Shown here: positions 13,019 through 27,200 of the stretch, piece by piece
Layout of the letters: each line of letters begins with the position of its first letter
Position numbering within the stretch: the stretch's first letter is position 1
Assembly (NCBI RefSeq): GCF_933775445.1
Contig: NW_026089404.1
Span: 105,948 to 169,947, forward strand
From: Argentina anserina
Lineage: Eukaryota > Streptophyta > Magnoliopsida > Rosales > Rosaceae
DNA length: 64,000 nucleotides
Direction: 5' to 3'
Made by a program: the position numbers and the translations under genes
Notes under the pieces: model-generated
Seen by the model: the letters and a program-made list of their open reading frames with translations, nothing else
Database searches by the model: none
What the model was told of the DNA's origin: nothing

Positions 13019-16000
13019 AACGAGAATTGAAAAGATACTCAAAGTGCAATAGTAAACATACTCAAACGATAGAAAGATACTCAGTTTGAAAGAAACACAC
13101 GCCCACACTGGAAACACTCTCAAATTCAAGAAAAACTCGCATCGAAAGCCGTTCAGAAAGATACTCAAACGAGAATTGAAAAGATACTCTAATTGCAATA
13201 GTAAACATACTCAAACGATAGAAAGATACTCAGTTTGAAAGAAACACACGCCCACATTGGAAACACTCTAAAATTCAAGAAAAACTCGCATCGAAAGCCG
13301 TTCAGAAAGATACACAAACGAGGATTCAAAAGATACTCATATTGCAATAGTAAACAAACTCAAACGATAGAAAGATACTCAGTTTGAAAGAAACACACGC
13401 CCACACTGGAAACACTCTCAAATACAATAGAAACTCGCATCAGAAAGGATTACAGAAAAATACTCAAACAAGAATTGAAAAGATACTCAAATTGCAATAG
13501 TAAACATACTCAGACGATAGAAAGATACTCAGTTTGAAAGAAACACACGCCCACACTGGAAACACTCTAAAATTCAATAGAAACTCGCATCGAAAGCCGT
13601 TAAGAAAGATACTCAAACGAGGATTCAAAAGATACTCAAATTGCAATAGTAAACATACTCAAACGATAGAAAGATACTCAGTTTGAAAGAAACACACGCC
13701 CACACTGGAAACACTCTCAAATTCAAGAAAAACTCGCATCAGAAAGGCTTACAGAATGATACTCAAACGATAATTGAAAAGATACTCAAAGTGCAATAGT
13801 AAACATACTCAAACGATAGAAACATACTCAGTTTGAAAGAAACACACGCCTACACTGGAAACACTCTCAAATTCAATAGAAACTCGCATCAGAAAGGCTT
13901 ACAGAATGATACTCAAACGAGAATTGAAAAGATACTCAAAGTGCAATAGTAAACATACTCAAACGATAGAAAGATACTCAGTTTGAAAGAAACACACGCC
14001 CACACTGGAAACACTCTAAAATTCAATAGAAACTCGCATCAGAAAGGCTTACAGAATGATACTCAAACGAGAATTGAAAAGATACTCAAAGTGCAATAGT
14101 AAACATACTCAAACGATAGAAAGATACTCATTTTGAAAGAAACACACGCCCACACTGGAAACACTCTCAAATTCAAGAAAAACTCGCATCGAAAGCCGTT
14201 CAGAAAGATACTCAAACGAGAATTGAAAAGATACTCTAATTGCAATAGTAAACATACTCAAACGATAGAAAGATACTCAGTTTGAAAGAAACACACGCCC
14301 ACACTGGAAACACTCTAAAATTCAAGAAAAACTCGCATCGAAAGCCGTTCAGAAAGATACTCAAACGAGAATTGAAAAGATACTCAAATTGCAATAGTAA
14401 ACATACTCGAACGATAGAAAGATACTCAGTTTGAAAGAAACACCCGCCCACACTGGAAACACTCTCAAATTCAAGAAAAACTCGCATCGAAAGCCGTTCA
14501 GAAAGATACTCAAACGAGAATTGAAAAGATACTCAAATTGCAATAGTAAACATACTCAAACGATAGAAAGATACTCAGTTTGAAAGAAACACACGCCCAC
14601 ACTGGAAACACTCTCAAATTCAAAAAAAACTCGCATCAGAAAGGCTTACAGAATGATACTCAAACGAGAATTGAAAAGATACTCAAAGTGCAATAGTAAA
14701 CATACTCAAACGATAGAAAGATACTCAGTTTGAAAGAAACACACGCCCACACTGGAAACACTCTAAAATTCAAGAGAAACTCGCATCAGAAAACCTTACA
14801 GAAACATAGTCAAACGAGAATTGAAAAGATACTCAAAGTGCAATAGTAAACATACTCAAACGATAGAAAGATACTCAGTTTGAAAGAAACACACGCCCAC
14901 ACTGGAAACACTCTAAAATTCAATAGAAACTCGCATCAGAAAGGCTTACAGAATGATACTCAAACGAGAATTGAAAAGATACTCAAAGTGCAATAGTAAA
15001 CATACTCAAACGATAGAAAGATACTCAGTTTGAAAGAAACACACGCCCACACTGGAAACACTCTAAAATTCAATAGAAATTCGCATCAGAAAGGCTTACA
15101 GAATGATACTCAAACGAGAATTGAAAAGATACTCAAAGTGCAATAGTAAACATACTCAAACGATAGAAAGATACTCAGTTTGAAAGAAACACACGCCCAC
15201 ACTGGAAACACTCTCAAATTCAAGAAAAACTCGCATCGAAAGCCGTTCAGAAAGATACACAAACGAGGATTCAAAAGATACTCAAATTGCAATAGTAAAC
15301 ATACTCAAACGATAGAAAGATACTCAGTTTGAAAGAAACACACGCCCACACTGGAAACACTCTCAAATTCAAGAAAAACTCGCATCAGAAAGGCTTACAG
15401 AATGATACTCAAACGAGAATTGAAAAGATACTCAAAGTGCAATAGTAAACATACTCAAACGATAGAAAGATACTCAGTTTGAAAGAAACACACGCCCACA
15501 CTGGTAACACTCTAAAATTCAATAGAAACTCGCATCAGAAAGGCTTACAGAATGATACTCAAACGAGAATTGAAAAGATACTCAAAGTGCAATAGTAAAC
15601 ATACTCAAACGATAGAAAGATACTCAGTTTGAAAGAAACACACGCCCACACTGGAAACACTCTCAAATTCAAGAAAAACTCGCATCAGAAAGGCTTACAG
15701 AATGATACTCAAACGAGAATTGAAAAGATACTCAAAGTGCAATAGTAAACATACTCAAACGATAGAAAGATACTCAGTTTGAAAGAAACACACGCCCACA
15801 CTGGAAACACTCTAAAATTCAAGAGAAACTCGCATCAGAAAACCTTACAGAAACATAGTCAAACGAGAATTGAAAAGATACTCAAAGTGCAATAGTAAAC
15901 ATACTCAAACGATAGAAAGATACTCAGTTTGAAAGAAACACACGCCCACACTGGAAACACTCTAAAATTCAATAGAAACTCGCATCAGAAAGGCTTACAG

Positions 16001-17808
16001 AATGATACTCAAACGAGAATTGAAAAGATACTCAAAGTGCAATAGTAAACATACTCAAACGATAGAAAGATACTCAGTTTGAAAGAAACACACGCCCACA
16101 CTGGAAACACTCTAAAATTCAATAGAAATTCGCATCAGAAAGGCTTACAGAATGATACTCAAACGAGAATTGAAAAGATACTCAAAGTGCAATAGTAAAC
16201 ATACTCAAACGATAGAAAGATACTCAGTTTGAAAGAAACACACGCCCACACTGGAAACACTCTCAAATTCAAGAAAAACTCGCATCGAAAGCCGTTCAGA
16301 AAGATACTCAAACGAGAATTGAAAAGATACTCTAATTGCAATAGTAAACATACTCAAACGATAGAAAGATACTCAGTTTGAAAGAAACACACGCCCACAC
16401 TGGAAACACTCTAAAATTCAAGAAAAACTCGAATCAAAAGCCGTTCAGAAAGATACACAAACGAGGATTCAAATGATACTCATATTGCAATAGTAAACAA
16501 ACTCAAACGATAGAAAGATACTCAGTTTGAAAGAAACACACGCCCACACTGGAAACACTCTCAAATACAATAGAAACTCGCATCAGAAAGGATTACAGAA
16601 AAATACTCAAACAAGAATTGAAAAGATACTCAAATTGCAATAGTAAACATACTCAGACGATAGAAAGATACTCAGTTTGAAAGAAACACACGCCCACACT
16701 GGAAACACTCTAAAATTCAATAGAAACTCGCATCAGAAAGGCTTACAGAATGATACTCAAACGAGAATTGAAAAGATACTCAAAGTGCAATAGTAAACAT
16801 ACTCAAACGATAGAAAGATACTCAGTTTGAAAGAAACACACGCCCACACTGGAAACACTCTAAAATTCAATAGAAACTCGCATCAGAAAGGCTTACAGAA
16901 TGATACTCAAACGAGAATTGAAAAGATACTCAAAGTGCAATAGTAAACATACTCAAACGATAAAAAGATACTCAGTTTGAAAGAAACACACGCCTACACT
17001 GGAAACACTCTAAAATTCAATAGAAACTCGCATCAGAAAGGCTTACAGAATGATACTCAAACGAGAATTGAAAAGATACTCAAAGTGCAATAGTAAACAT
17101 ACTCAAACGATAGAAAGATACTCAGTTTGAAAGAAACACACGCCCACACTGGAAACACTCTCAAATTCAAGAAAAACTCGCATCAGAAAGGCTTACAGAA
17201 TGATACTCAAACGAGAATTGAAAAGATACTCAAAGTGCAATAGTAAACATACTCAAACGATAGAAAGATACTCAGTTTGAAAGAAACACACGCCCACACT
17301 GGAAACACTCTAAAATTCAATAGAAACTCGCATCAGAAAGGCTTACAGAATGATACTCAAACGAGAATTGAAAAGATACTCAAAGTGCAATAGTAAACAT
17401 ACTCAAACGATAGAAAGATACTCAGTTTGAAAGAAACACACGCCCACACTGGAAACACTCTAAAATTCAATAGAAACTCGCATCAGAAAGGCTTACAGAA
17501 TGATACTCAAACGAGAATTGAAAAGATACTCAAAGTGCAATAGTAAACATACTCAAACGATAGAAAGATACTCAGTTTGAAAGAAACACACGCCCACACT
17601 GGAAACACTCTAAAATTCAATAGAAACTCGCATCAGAAAGGCTTACAGAATGATACTCAAACGAGAATTGAAAAGATACTCAAAGTGCAATAGTAAACAT
17701 ACTCAAACGATAGAAAGATACTCAGTTTGAAAGAAACACACGCCCACACTGGAAACACTCTCAAATTCAAGAGAAACTCGCATCGAAAGCCGTTCAGAAA
17801 GATACTCA
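13019..17808. repeat. Domain A HOR copy 3 (about 4790 bp, ~32 monomers)
   Basis: It begins with the same series at +5236 from copy 2 (13019, 13447 for t4, 14066 for CATTTTG). It keeps the second t4 series (t4 tail at 16590, offset +5837 from copy 2) and ends in a t3 unit leading to GAGTATTC at about 17813, where the expected GATAGATAG cassette is missing. Private changes are more frequent than in copies 1 and 2: CACATTGG at about 13255, CTCGAACG at about 14408, CTGGTAAC at about 15504, AATCAAAAGCCG at about 16432 and CAAATGATAC at about 16471. Confidence 0.85.
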
Positions 17809-19457
17809 AACGAGTATTCAAAAGATACTCAAATTGCAATAGTAAACATACTCAAACGATAGAAAGATACTCAGTTTGAAACAAACACACGCCCACACTG
17901 GAAACACTCTCAAATTCAAGAAAAACTCGCATCGAAAGCCGTTCAGAAAGATACTCAAACGAGAATTCAAAAAGATACTCAAAGTGCAATAGTAAACATA
18001 CTCAAACGATAGAAAGATACTCAGTTTTAAAGAAACACACGCCCACACTGTAAAACACTCTAAAATTCAATAGAAACTCGCATCAGAAAGGCTTACAGAA
18101 TGATACTCAAACGAGAATTAAAAAGATACTCAAAGTGCAATAGTAAACATACTCAAACGATAGAAAGATACTCAGTTTGAAAGAAACACACGCCCACACT
18201 GGAAACACTCTCAAATTCAAGAGAAACTCGCATCAGAAAGGCTTACAGAATGATACTCAAACGAGAATTGAAAAGTTACTCAAAGTGCAATAGTAAACAT
18301 ACTCAAACGATAGAAAGATAGTAAGTTTGAAAGAAACACACGCCCACACTGGAAACACTCTCAAATTCAAGAGAAACTCGCATCAGAAAACCTTACAGAA
18401 ACATACTCAAACGAGAATTGAAAAGATACTCAAAGTGCAATAGTAAACATACTCAAACGATAGAAAGATACTCAGTTTGAAAGAAACAAACGCCCACACT
18501 GAAAACACTCTCAAATTCAAGAAAAACTCGCATCGAAAGCCGTTCAGAAAGATACTCAAACGAGAATTGAAAAGATACTCAAAGTGCAATAGTAAACATA
18601 CTCAAACGATAGAAAGATACTCAGTTTGAAAGAAACAAACGCCCACACTGGAAACACTCTCAAATTCAAGAAAAACTCGCATCGAAAGCCGTTCAGAAAG
18701 ATACTCAAACGAGAATTGAAAAGATACTCAAATTGCAATAGTTAACAAACTCAAACGATAGAAAGATACTCAGTTTGAAAGAAACACACGCCCACACTGG
18801 AAACACTCTCAAATTCAAGAAAAACTCGCATCAGAAAGGCTTACAGAATGATACTCAAACGAGAATTGAAAAGATACTCAAAGTGCAATAGTAAACATAC
18901 TCAAACGATAGAAAGATACTCAGTTTGAAAGAAACACACGCCCACACTGGAAACACTCTAAAATTCAATAGAAACTCGCATCAGAAAGGCTTACAGAATG
19001 ATACTCAAACGAGAATTGAAAAGATACTCAAAGTGCAATAATAAACATACTCAAAGGATAGAAAGATACTCAGTTTGAAAGAAACACACGCCCACACTGG
19101 AAACACTCTCAAATTCAATAGAAACTCGCATCAGAAAGGCTTTCAGAATGATACTCAAACGAGAATTGAAAAGATACTCAAAGTGCAATAGTAAACATAC
19201 TCAAACGATAGAAAGATACTCAGTTTGAAAGAAACACACGCCTACACTGGAAACACTCAAAAATTCAATAGAAACTCGCATCAGAAAGGCTTACAGAATG
19301 ATACTCAAACGAGAATTGAAAAGATACTCAAAGTGCAATAGTAAACATACTCAAACGATAGAAAGATACTCAGTTTGAAAGAAACAAACGCCTACACTGG
19401 AAACACTCTAAAATTCAATAGAAACTCGCATCAGAAAGGCTTACAGAATGATACTCA
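17809..19457. repeat. Divergent junction between domains A and B
   Basis: About 11 monomers still in phase but with many changes not seen elsewhere: GAAACAAACACACG at about 17880, AATTCAAAAAGATAC at about 17965, CAGTTTTAAAG at about 18023, CTGTAAAACAC at about 18049, AATTAAAAAG at about 18118, AAAAGTTACTC at about 18270, GATAGTAAG at about 18318, GTTAACAAAC at about 18741, AATAATAAAC at about 19039, AAAGGATAG at about 19055 and GCTTTCAG at about 19139. The t3 tails stop here. Higher private variation fits an older, less homogenised edge between two HOR domains. Confidence 0.75.
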
Positions 19458-22400
19458 AACGAGAATTGAAAAGATACTCAAAGTGCAATAGTAAACATAC
19501 TCAAACGATAGAAAGATACTCAGTTTGAAAGAAACACACGCCCACACTGGAAACACTCTCAAATTCAAGAAAAACTCGCATCAGAAAGGCTTACAGAATG
19601 ATACTCAAACGAGAATTGAAAAGATACTCAAAGTGCAATAGTAAACATACTCAAACGATAGAAAGATACTCAGTTTGAAAGAAACACACGCCCACACCGG
19701 AAACACTCTCAAATTCAAGAAAAACTCGCATCAGAAAGGCTTACAGAATGATACTCAAACGAGAATTGAAAAGATACTCAAAGTGCAATAGTAAACATAC
19801 TCAAACGATAGATAGATACTCAGTTTGAAAGAAACACACGCCCACACTGGAAACACTCTAAAATTCAATAGAAACTCGCATTAGAAAACCTTACAGAAAC
19901 ATAGTCAAACGAGAATTGAAAAGATACTCAAAGTGCAATAGTAAACATACTCAAACGATAGAAAGATACTCAGTTTGAAAGAAACACACGCCCACACTGG
20001 AAACACCCTCAAATTCAAGAAAAACTCGCATCAGAAAGGCTTACAGAATGATACTCAAACGAGAATTGAAAAGATACTCAAAGTGCAATAGTAAACATAC
20101 TCAAACGATAGAAAGATACTCAGTTTGAAAGAAACACACGCCCACACTGGAAACACTCTAAAATTCAATAGAACTCGCATCAGAAAGGCTTACAGAAAGA
20201 TACTCAAACGAGAATTGAAAAGATACTCAAAGTGCAATAGTAAACATACTCAAACGATAGAAAGATACTCAGTTTGAAAGAAACACACGCCCACACTGGA
20301 AACACTCTAAAATTCAATAGAAACTCGCATCAGAAAGGCTTACAGAATGATACTCAAACGAGAATTGAAAAGATACTCAAAGTGCAATAGTAAACATACT
20401 CAAACGATAGAAAGATACTCAGTTTGAAAGAAACACACGCCCACACTGGAAACACTCTAAAATTCAATAGAAACTCGCATCAGAAAGGCTTACAGAATGA
20501 TACTCAAACGAGAATTGAAAAGATACTCAAAGTGCAATAGTAAACATACTCAAACGATAGAAAGATACTCAGTTTGAGAGAAACACACGCCCACACTGGA
20601 AACACTCTAAAATTCAATAGAAACTCGCATCAGAAAGGCTTACAGAATGATACTCAAACGAGAATTGAAAAGATACTCAAAGTGCAATAGTAAACATACT
20701 CAAACGATAGAAAGATACTCAGTTTGAAAGAAACACACGCCCACACTGGAAACACTCTAAAATTCAATAGAAACTCGCATCAGAAAGGCTTACAGAAACA
20801 TAGTCAAACGAGAATTGAAAAGATACTCAAAGTGCAATAGTAAACATACTCAAACGATAGAAAGATACTCAGTTTGAAAGAAACACGCGCCCACACTGGA
20901 AACACTCTCAAATTCAAGAAAAACTCGCATCAGAAAACCTTACAGAAACATAGTCAAACGAGAATTGAAAAGATACTCAAAGTGCAATAGTAAACATACT
21001 CAAACGATAGAAAGATACTCAGTTTGAAAGAAACACACGCCCACACTGGAAACACTCTAAAATTCAATAGAAACTCGCATCAGAAAGGCTTATAGAATGA
21101 TACTCAAACGAGAATTGAAAAGATACTCAAAGTGCAATAGTAAACATACTCAAACGATAGAAAGATACTCAGTTTGAAAGAAACACACGCCCACACTGGA
21201 AACACTCTAAAATTCAATAGAAACTCGCATCAGAAAGGCTTACAGAATGATACTCAAACGAGAATTGAAAAGATACTCAAAGTGCAATAGTAAACATACT
21301 CAAACGATAGAAAGATACTCAGTTTGAAAGAAACACACGCCCACACTGGAAACACTCTAAAATTCAATAGAAACTCGCATCAGAAAGGCTTACAGAATGA
21401 TACTCAAACGAGAATTGAAAAGATACTCAAAGTGCAATAGTAAACATACTCAAACGATAGAAAGATACTCAGTTTGAAAGAAACACACGCCTACACTGGA
21501 AACAGTCTAAAATTCAATAGAAACTCGCATCAGAAAGGCTTACAGAATGATACTCAAACGAGAATTGAAATGATACTCAAAGTGCAATAGTAAACATACT
21601 CAAACGATAGAAAGATACTCAGTTTGAAAGAAACACACGCCCACACTGGAAACACTCTTAAATTCAATAGAAACTCGCATCAGAAAGGCTTACAGAATGA
21701 TACTCAAACGAGAATTGAAAAGATACTCAAAGTGCAATAGTAAACATACTCAAACGATAGAAAGATACTCAGTTTGAAAGAAACACACGCCCACAGTGGA
21801 AACACTCTAAAATTCAATAGAAACTCGCATCAGAAAGGCTTACAGAATGATACTCAAACGAGAATTGAAAAGATACTCAAAGTGCAATAGTAAACATACT
21901 CAAACGATAGAAAGATACTCAGTTTGAAAGAAACACACGCCCACACTGGAAACACTCTAAAATTCAATAGAAACTCGCATCAGAAAGGCTTACAGAATGA
22001 TACTCAAACGAGAATTGAAAAGATACTCAAAGTGCAATAGTAAACATACTCAAACGATAGAAAGATACTCAGTTTGAAAGAAACACACGCCTACACTGGA
22101 AACAGTCTAAAATTCAATAGAAACTCGCATCAGAAAGGCTTACAGAATGATACTCAAACGAGAATTGAAATGATACTCAAAGTGCAATAGTAAACATACT
22201 CAAACGATAGAAAGATACTCAGTTTGAAAGAAACACACGCCCATACTGGAAACACTCTAAAATTCAATAGAAACTCGCATCAGAAAACCTTACAGAAACA
22301 TAGTCAAACGAGAATTGAAAAGATACTCAAAGTGCAATAGTAAACATACTCAAACGATAGAAAGATACTCAGTTTGAAAGAAACACACGCCCACACTGGA

Positions 22401-24258
22401 AACACTCTCAAATTCAAGAAAAACTCGCATCAGAAAGGCTTACAGAATGATACTCAAACGAGAATTGAAAAGATACTCAAAGTGCAATAGTAAACATACT
22501 CAAACGATAGAAAGATACTCAGTTTAAAAGAAACACACGCCCACACTGGAAACACTCTCAAATTCAAGAAAAACTCGCATCAGAAAACCTTACAGAAACA
22601 TAGTCAAACGAGAATTGAAAAGATACTCAAAGTGCAATAGTAAACATACTCAAACGATAGAAAGATACTCAGTTTGAAAGAAACACACGCCCACACTGGA
22701 AACACTCTAAAATTCAATAGAAACTCGCATCAGAAAGGCTTACAGAATGATACTCAAACGAGAATTGAAAAGATACTAAAAGTGCAATAGTAAACATACT
22801 CAAACGATAGAAAGATACTCAGTTTGAAAGAAACACACGCCCACACTGGAAACACTCTAAAATTCAATAGAAACTCGCATCAGAAAGGCTTACAGAATGA
22901 TACTCAAACGAGAATTGAAAAGATACTCAAAGTGCAATAGTAAACATACTCAAACGATAGAAAGATACTCAGTTTGAAAGAAACACACGCCCACACTGGA
23001 AACACTCTAAAATTCAATAGAAACTCGCATCAGAAAGGCTTACAGAATGATACTCAAACGAGAATTGAAAAGATACTCAAAGTGCAATAGTAAAACATAC
23101 TCAAACGATAGAAAGATACTGAGTTTGAAAGAAACACACGCCCACACTGGAAACACTCTCAAATTCAAGAAAAACTCGCATCAGAAAGGCTTACAGAATG
23201 ATACTCAAACGAGAATTGAAAAGATACTCAAAGTGCAATAGTAAACATACTCAAACTATAGAAAGATACTCAGTTTGAAAGAAACACACGCCCACACTGG
23301 AAACACTCTAAAATTCAATAGAAACTCGCATCAGAAAACCTTACAGAAACATAGTCAAACGAGAATTGAAAAGATACTCAAAGTGCAATAGTAAACATAC
23401 TCAAACGATAGAAAGATACTCAGTTTGAAAGAAACACACGCCCACACTGGAAACACTCTCAAATTCAAGAAAAACTCGCATCAGAAAGGCTTACAGAATG
23501 ATACTCAAACGAGAATTGAAAAGATACTCAAAGTGCAATAGTAAACATACTCAAACGATAGAAAGATACTCAGTTTGAAAGAAAACACACGCCCACACTG
23601 GAAACACTCTAAAATTCAATAGAAACTCGCATCAGAAAGGCTTACAGAATGATACTCAAACGAGAATTGAAAAGATACTCAAAGTGCAATAGTAAACATA
23701 CTCAAACGATAGAAAGATACTCAGTTTGAAAGAAACACACGCCCACACTGGAAACACTCTAAAATTCAATAGAAACTCGCATCAGAAAGGCTTACAGAAT
23801 GATACTCAAACGAGAATTGAAAAGATACTCAAAGTGCAATAGTAAACATACTCAAACGATAGAAAGATACTCAGTTTGAAAGAAACACACGCCTACACTG
23901 GAAACACTCTAAAATTCAATAGAAACTCGCATCAGAAAGGCTTACAGAATGATACTCAAACGAGAATTGAAAAGATACTCAAAGTGCAATAGTAAACATA
24001 CTCAAACGATAGAAAGATACTCAGTTTGAAAGAAACACACGCCCACACTGGAAACACTCTAAAATTCAATAGAAACTCGCATCAGAAAGGCTTACAGAAT
24101 GATACTCAAACGAGAATTGAAAAGATACTCAAAGTGCAATAGTAAACATACTCAAACGATAGAAAGATACTCAGTTTGAAAGAAACACACGCCTACACTG
24201 GAAACAGTCTAAAATTCAATAGAAACTCGCATCAGAAAGGCTTACAGAATGATACTCA
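19458..24258. repeat. Domain B, proximal part: mostly G-head units with t1 or t2 tails
   Basis: About 32 monomers, nearly all 150 bp. Small duplications are visible: the CAGTCT unit followed by GAAATGATAC occurs at about 21503 and 22103, exactly 600 bp (four monomers) apart. Two one-base insertions are seen, GTAAAACAT at about 23092 and GAAAGAAAACAC at about 23584. The first shifts the frame past the usual stops and produces a chance 64-codon ATG frame at 23047-23241, which is not a gene. The stretch also contains the A-derived fragment at 19758-20206. Confidence 0.8.
19758..20206. repeat. Domain A cassette fragment inside domain B (3 monomers)
   Basis: Three successive units reproduce the inner cassette of domain A in order: GATAGATAG with S middle and t2 tail, then AACACCCTC with L middle, then the one-base-deleted CAATAGAACTC unit. 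The head of the first is G-type and the t2 tail reads CATTAGAAAACC, so the fragment has changed since the split. The CAATAGAACTC deletion is otherwise seen only at about 5501, 6551, 7598, 11785 and 12832. Confidence 0.78.
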
Positions 24259-27200
24259 AACGAGAATTGAAATGATACTCAAAGTGCAATAGTAAACATA
24301 CTCAAACGATAGAAAGATACTCAGTTTGAAAGAAACACACGCCCACACTGGAAACACTCTCAAATTCAATAGAAACTCGCATCAGAAAGGCTTACAGAAT
24401 GATACTCAAACGAGAATTGAAAAGATACTCAAAGTACAATAGTAAACATACTCAAACGATAGAAAGATACTCAGTTTGAAAGAAACACACGCCCACACTG
24501 GAAACACTCTAAAATTCAATAGAAACTCGCATCAGAAAACCTTACAGAAACATAGTCAAACGAGAATTGAAAAGATACTCAAAGTGCAATAGTAAACATA
24601 CTCAAACGATAGAAAGATACTCAGTTTGAAAGAAACACACGCCCACACTGGAAACACTCTCAAATTCAAGAAAAACTCGCATCAGAAAGGCTTACAGAAT
24701 GATACTCAAACGAGAATTGAAAAGATACTCAAAGTGCAATAGTAAACATACTCAAACGATAGAAAGATACTCAGTTTGAAAGAAACACACGCCCACACTG
24801 GAAACACTCTCAAATTCAAGAAAAACTCGCATCAGAAAACCTTACAGAAACATAGTCAAACGAGAATTGAAAAGATACTCAAAGTGCAATAGTAAACATA
24901 CTCAAACGATAGAAAGATACTCAGTTTGAAAGAAACACACGCCCACACTGGAAACACTCTCAAATTGAAGAAAAACTCGCATCAGAAAGGCTTACAGAAT
25001 GATACTCAAACGAGAATTGAAAAGATACTCAAAGTGCAATAGTAAACATACTCAAACGATAGAAAGATACTCAGTTTGAAAGAAACACACGCCCACACTG
25101 GAAACACTCTCAAATTCAAGAAAAACTCGCATCAGAAAGGCTTACAGAATGATACTCAAACGAGAATTGAAAAGATACTCAAAGTGCAATAGTAAACATA
25201 CTCAAACTATAGAAAGATACTCAGTTTGAAAGAAACACACGCCCACACTGGAAACACTCTAAAATTCAATAGAAACTCGCATCAGAAAACCTTACAGAAA
25301 CATAGTCAAACGAGAATTGAAAAGATACTCAAAGTGCAATAGTAAACATACTCAAACGATAGAAAGATACTCAGTTTGAAAGAAACACACGCCCACACTG
25401 GAAACACTCTCAAATTCAAGAAAAACTCGCATCAGAAAGGCTTACAGAATGATACTCAAACGAGAATTGAAAAGATACTCAAAGTGCAATAGTAAACATA
25501 CTCAAACGATAGAAAGATACTCAGTTTGAAAGAAACACACGCCCACACTGGAAACACTCTAAAATTCAATAGAAACTCGCATCAGAAAGGCTTACAGAAT
25601 GATACTCAAACGAGAATTGAAAAGATACTCAAAGTGCAATAGTAAACATACTCAAACGATAGAAAGATACTCAGTTTGAAAGAAACACACGCCCACACTG
25701 GAAACACTCTCAAATTCAATAGAAACTCGCATCAGAAAGGCTTACAGAATGATACTCAAACGAGAATTGAAAAGATACTCAAAGTGCAATAGTAAACATA
25801 CTCAAACGATAGAAAGATACTCAGTTTGAAAGAAACACACGCCTACACTGGAAACACTCTAAAATTCAATAGAAACTCGCATCAGAAAGGCTTACAGAAT
25901 GATACTCAAACGAGAATTGAAAAGATACTCAAAGTGCAATAGTAAACATACTCAAACGATAGAAAGATACTCAGTTTGAAAGAAACACACGCCTACACTG
26001 GAAACAGTCTAAAATTCAATAGAAACTCGCATCAGAAAGGCTTACAGAATGATACTCAAACGAGAATTGAAATGATACTCAAAGTGCAATAGTAAACATA
26101 CTCAAACGATAGAAAGATACTCAGTTTGAAAGAAACACACGCCCACACTGGAAACACTCTCAAATTCAATAGAAACTCGCATCAGAAAGGCTTACAGAAT
26201 GATACTCAAACGAGAATTGAAAAGATACTCAAAGTACAATAGTAAACATACTCAAACGATAGAAAGATACTCAGTTTGAAAGAAACACACGCCCACACTG
26301 GAAACACTCTAAAATTCAATAGAAACTCGCATCAGAAAACCTTACAGAAACATAGTCAAACGAGAATTGAAAAGATACTCAAAGTGCAATAGTAAACATA
26401 CTCAAACGATAGAAAGATACTCAGTTTGAAAGAAACACACGCCCACACTGGAAACACTCTAAAATTCAAGAAAAACTCGCATCAGAAAGGCTTACAGAAT
26501 GATACTCAAACGAGAATTGAAAAGATACTCAAAGTGCAATAGTAAACATACTCAAACGATAGAAAGATACTCAGTTTGAAAGAAACACACGCCCACACTG
26601 GAAACACTCTCAAATTCAAGAAAAACTCGCATCAGAAAACCTTACAGAAACATAGTCAAACGAGAATTGAAAAGATACTCAAAGTGCAATAGTAAACATA
26701 CTCAAACGATAGAAAGATACTCAGTTTGAAAGAAACACACGCCCACACTGGAAACACTCTCAAATTGAAGAAAAACTCGCATCAGAAAGGCTTACAGAAT
26801 GATACTCAAACGAGAATTGAAAAGATACTCAAAGTGCAATAGTAAACATACTCAAACGATAGAAAGATACTCAGTTTGAAAGAAACACACGCCCACACTG
26901 GAAACACTCTCAAATTCAAGAAAAACTCGCATCAGAAAGGCTTACAGAATGATACTCAAACGAGAATTGAAAAGATACTCAAAGTGCAATAGTAAACATA
27001 CTCAAACTATAGAAAGATACTCAGTTTGAAAGAAACACACGCCCACACTGGAAACACTCTAAAATTCAATAGAAACTCGCATCAGAAAACCTTACAGAAA
27101 CATAGTCAAACGAGAATTGAAAAGATACTCAAAGTGCAATAGTAAACATACTCAAACGATAGAAAGATACTCAGTTTGAAAGAAACACACGCCCACACTG

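Noticed and set aside
448..18738. Many near-identical minus-strand open frames of about 60 codons (also at 31456-32086 and 56733-56954) encoding a hydrophobic peptide.
   Set aside because: They arise only where the t3 tail removes stops, they start at TTG or GTG rather than ATG, and they overlap two successive satellite units. Standard units between them are closed in all six frames. No codon-position bias or separate promoter context is visible.
23047..23241. Plus-strand ATG open frame of 64 codons.
   Set aside because: It exists only because of one extra A in GTAAAACAT (about 23092), which shifts frame past the usual TGA. It is satellite sequence, not a gene.
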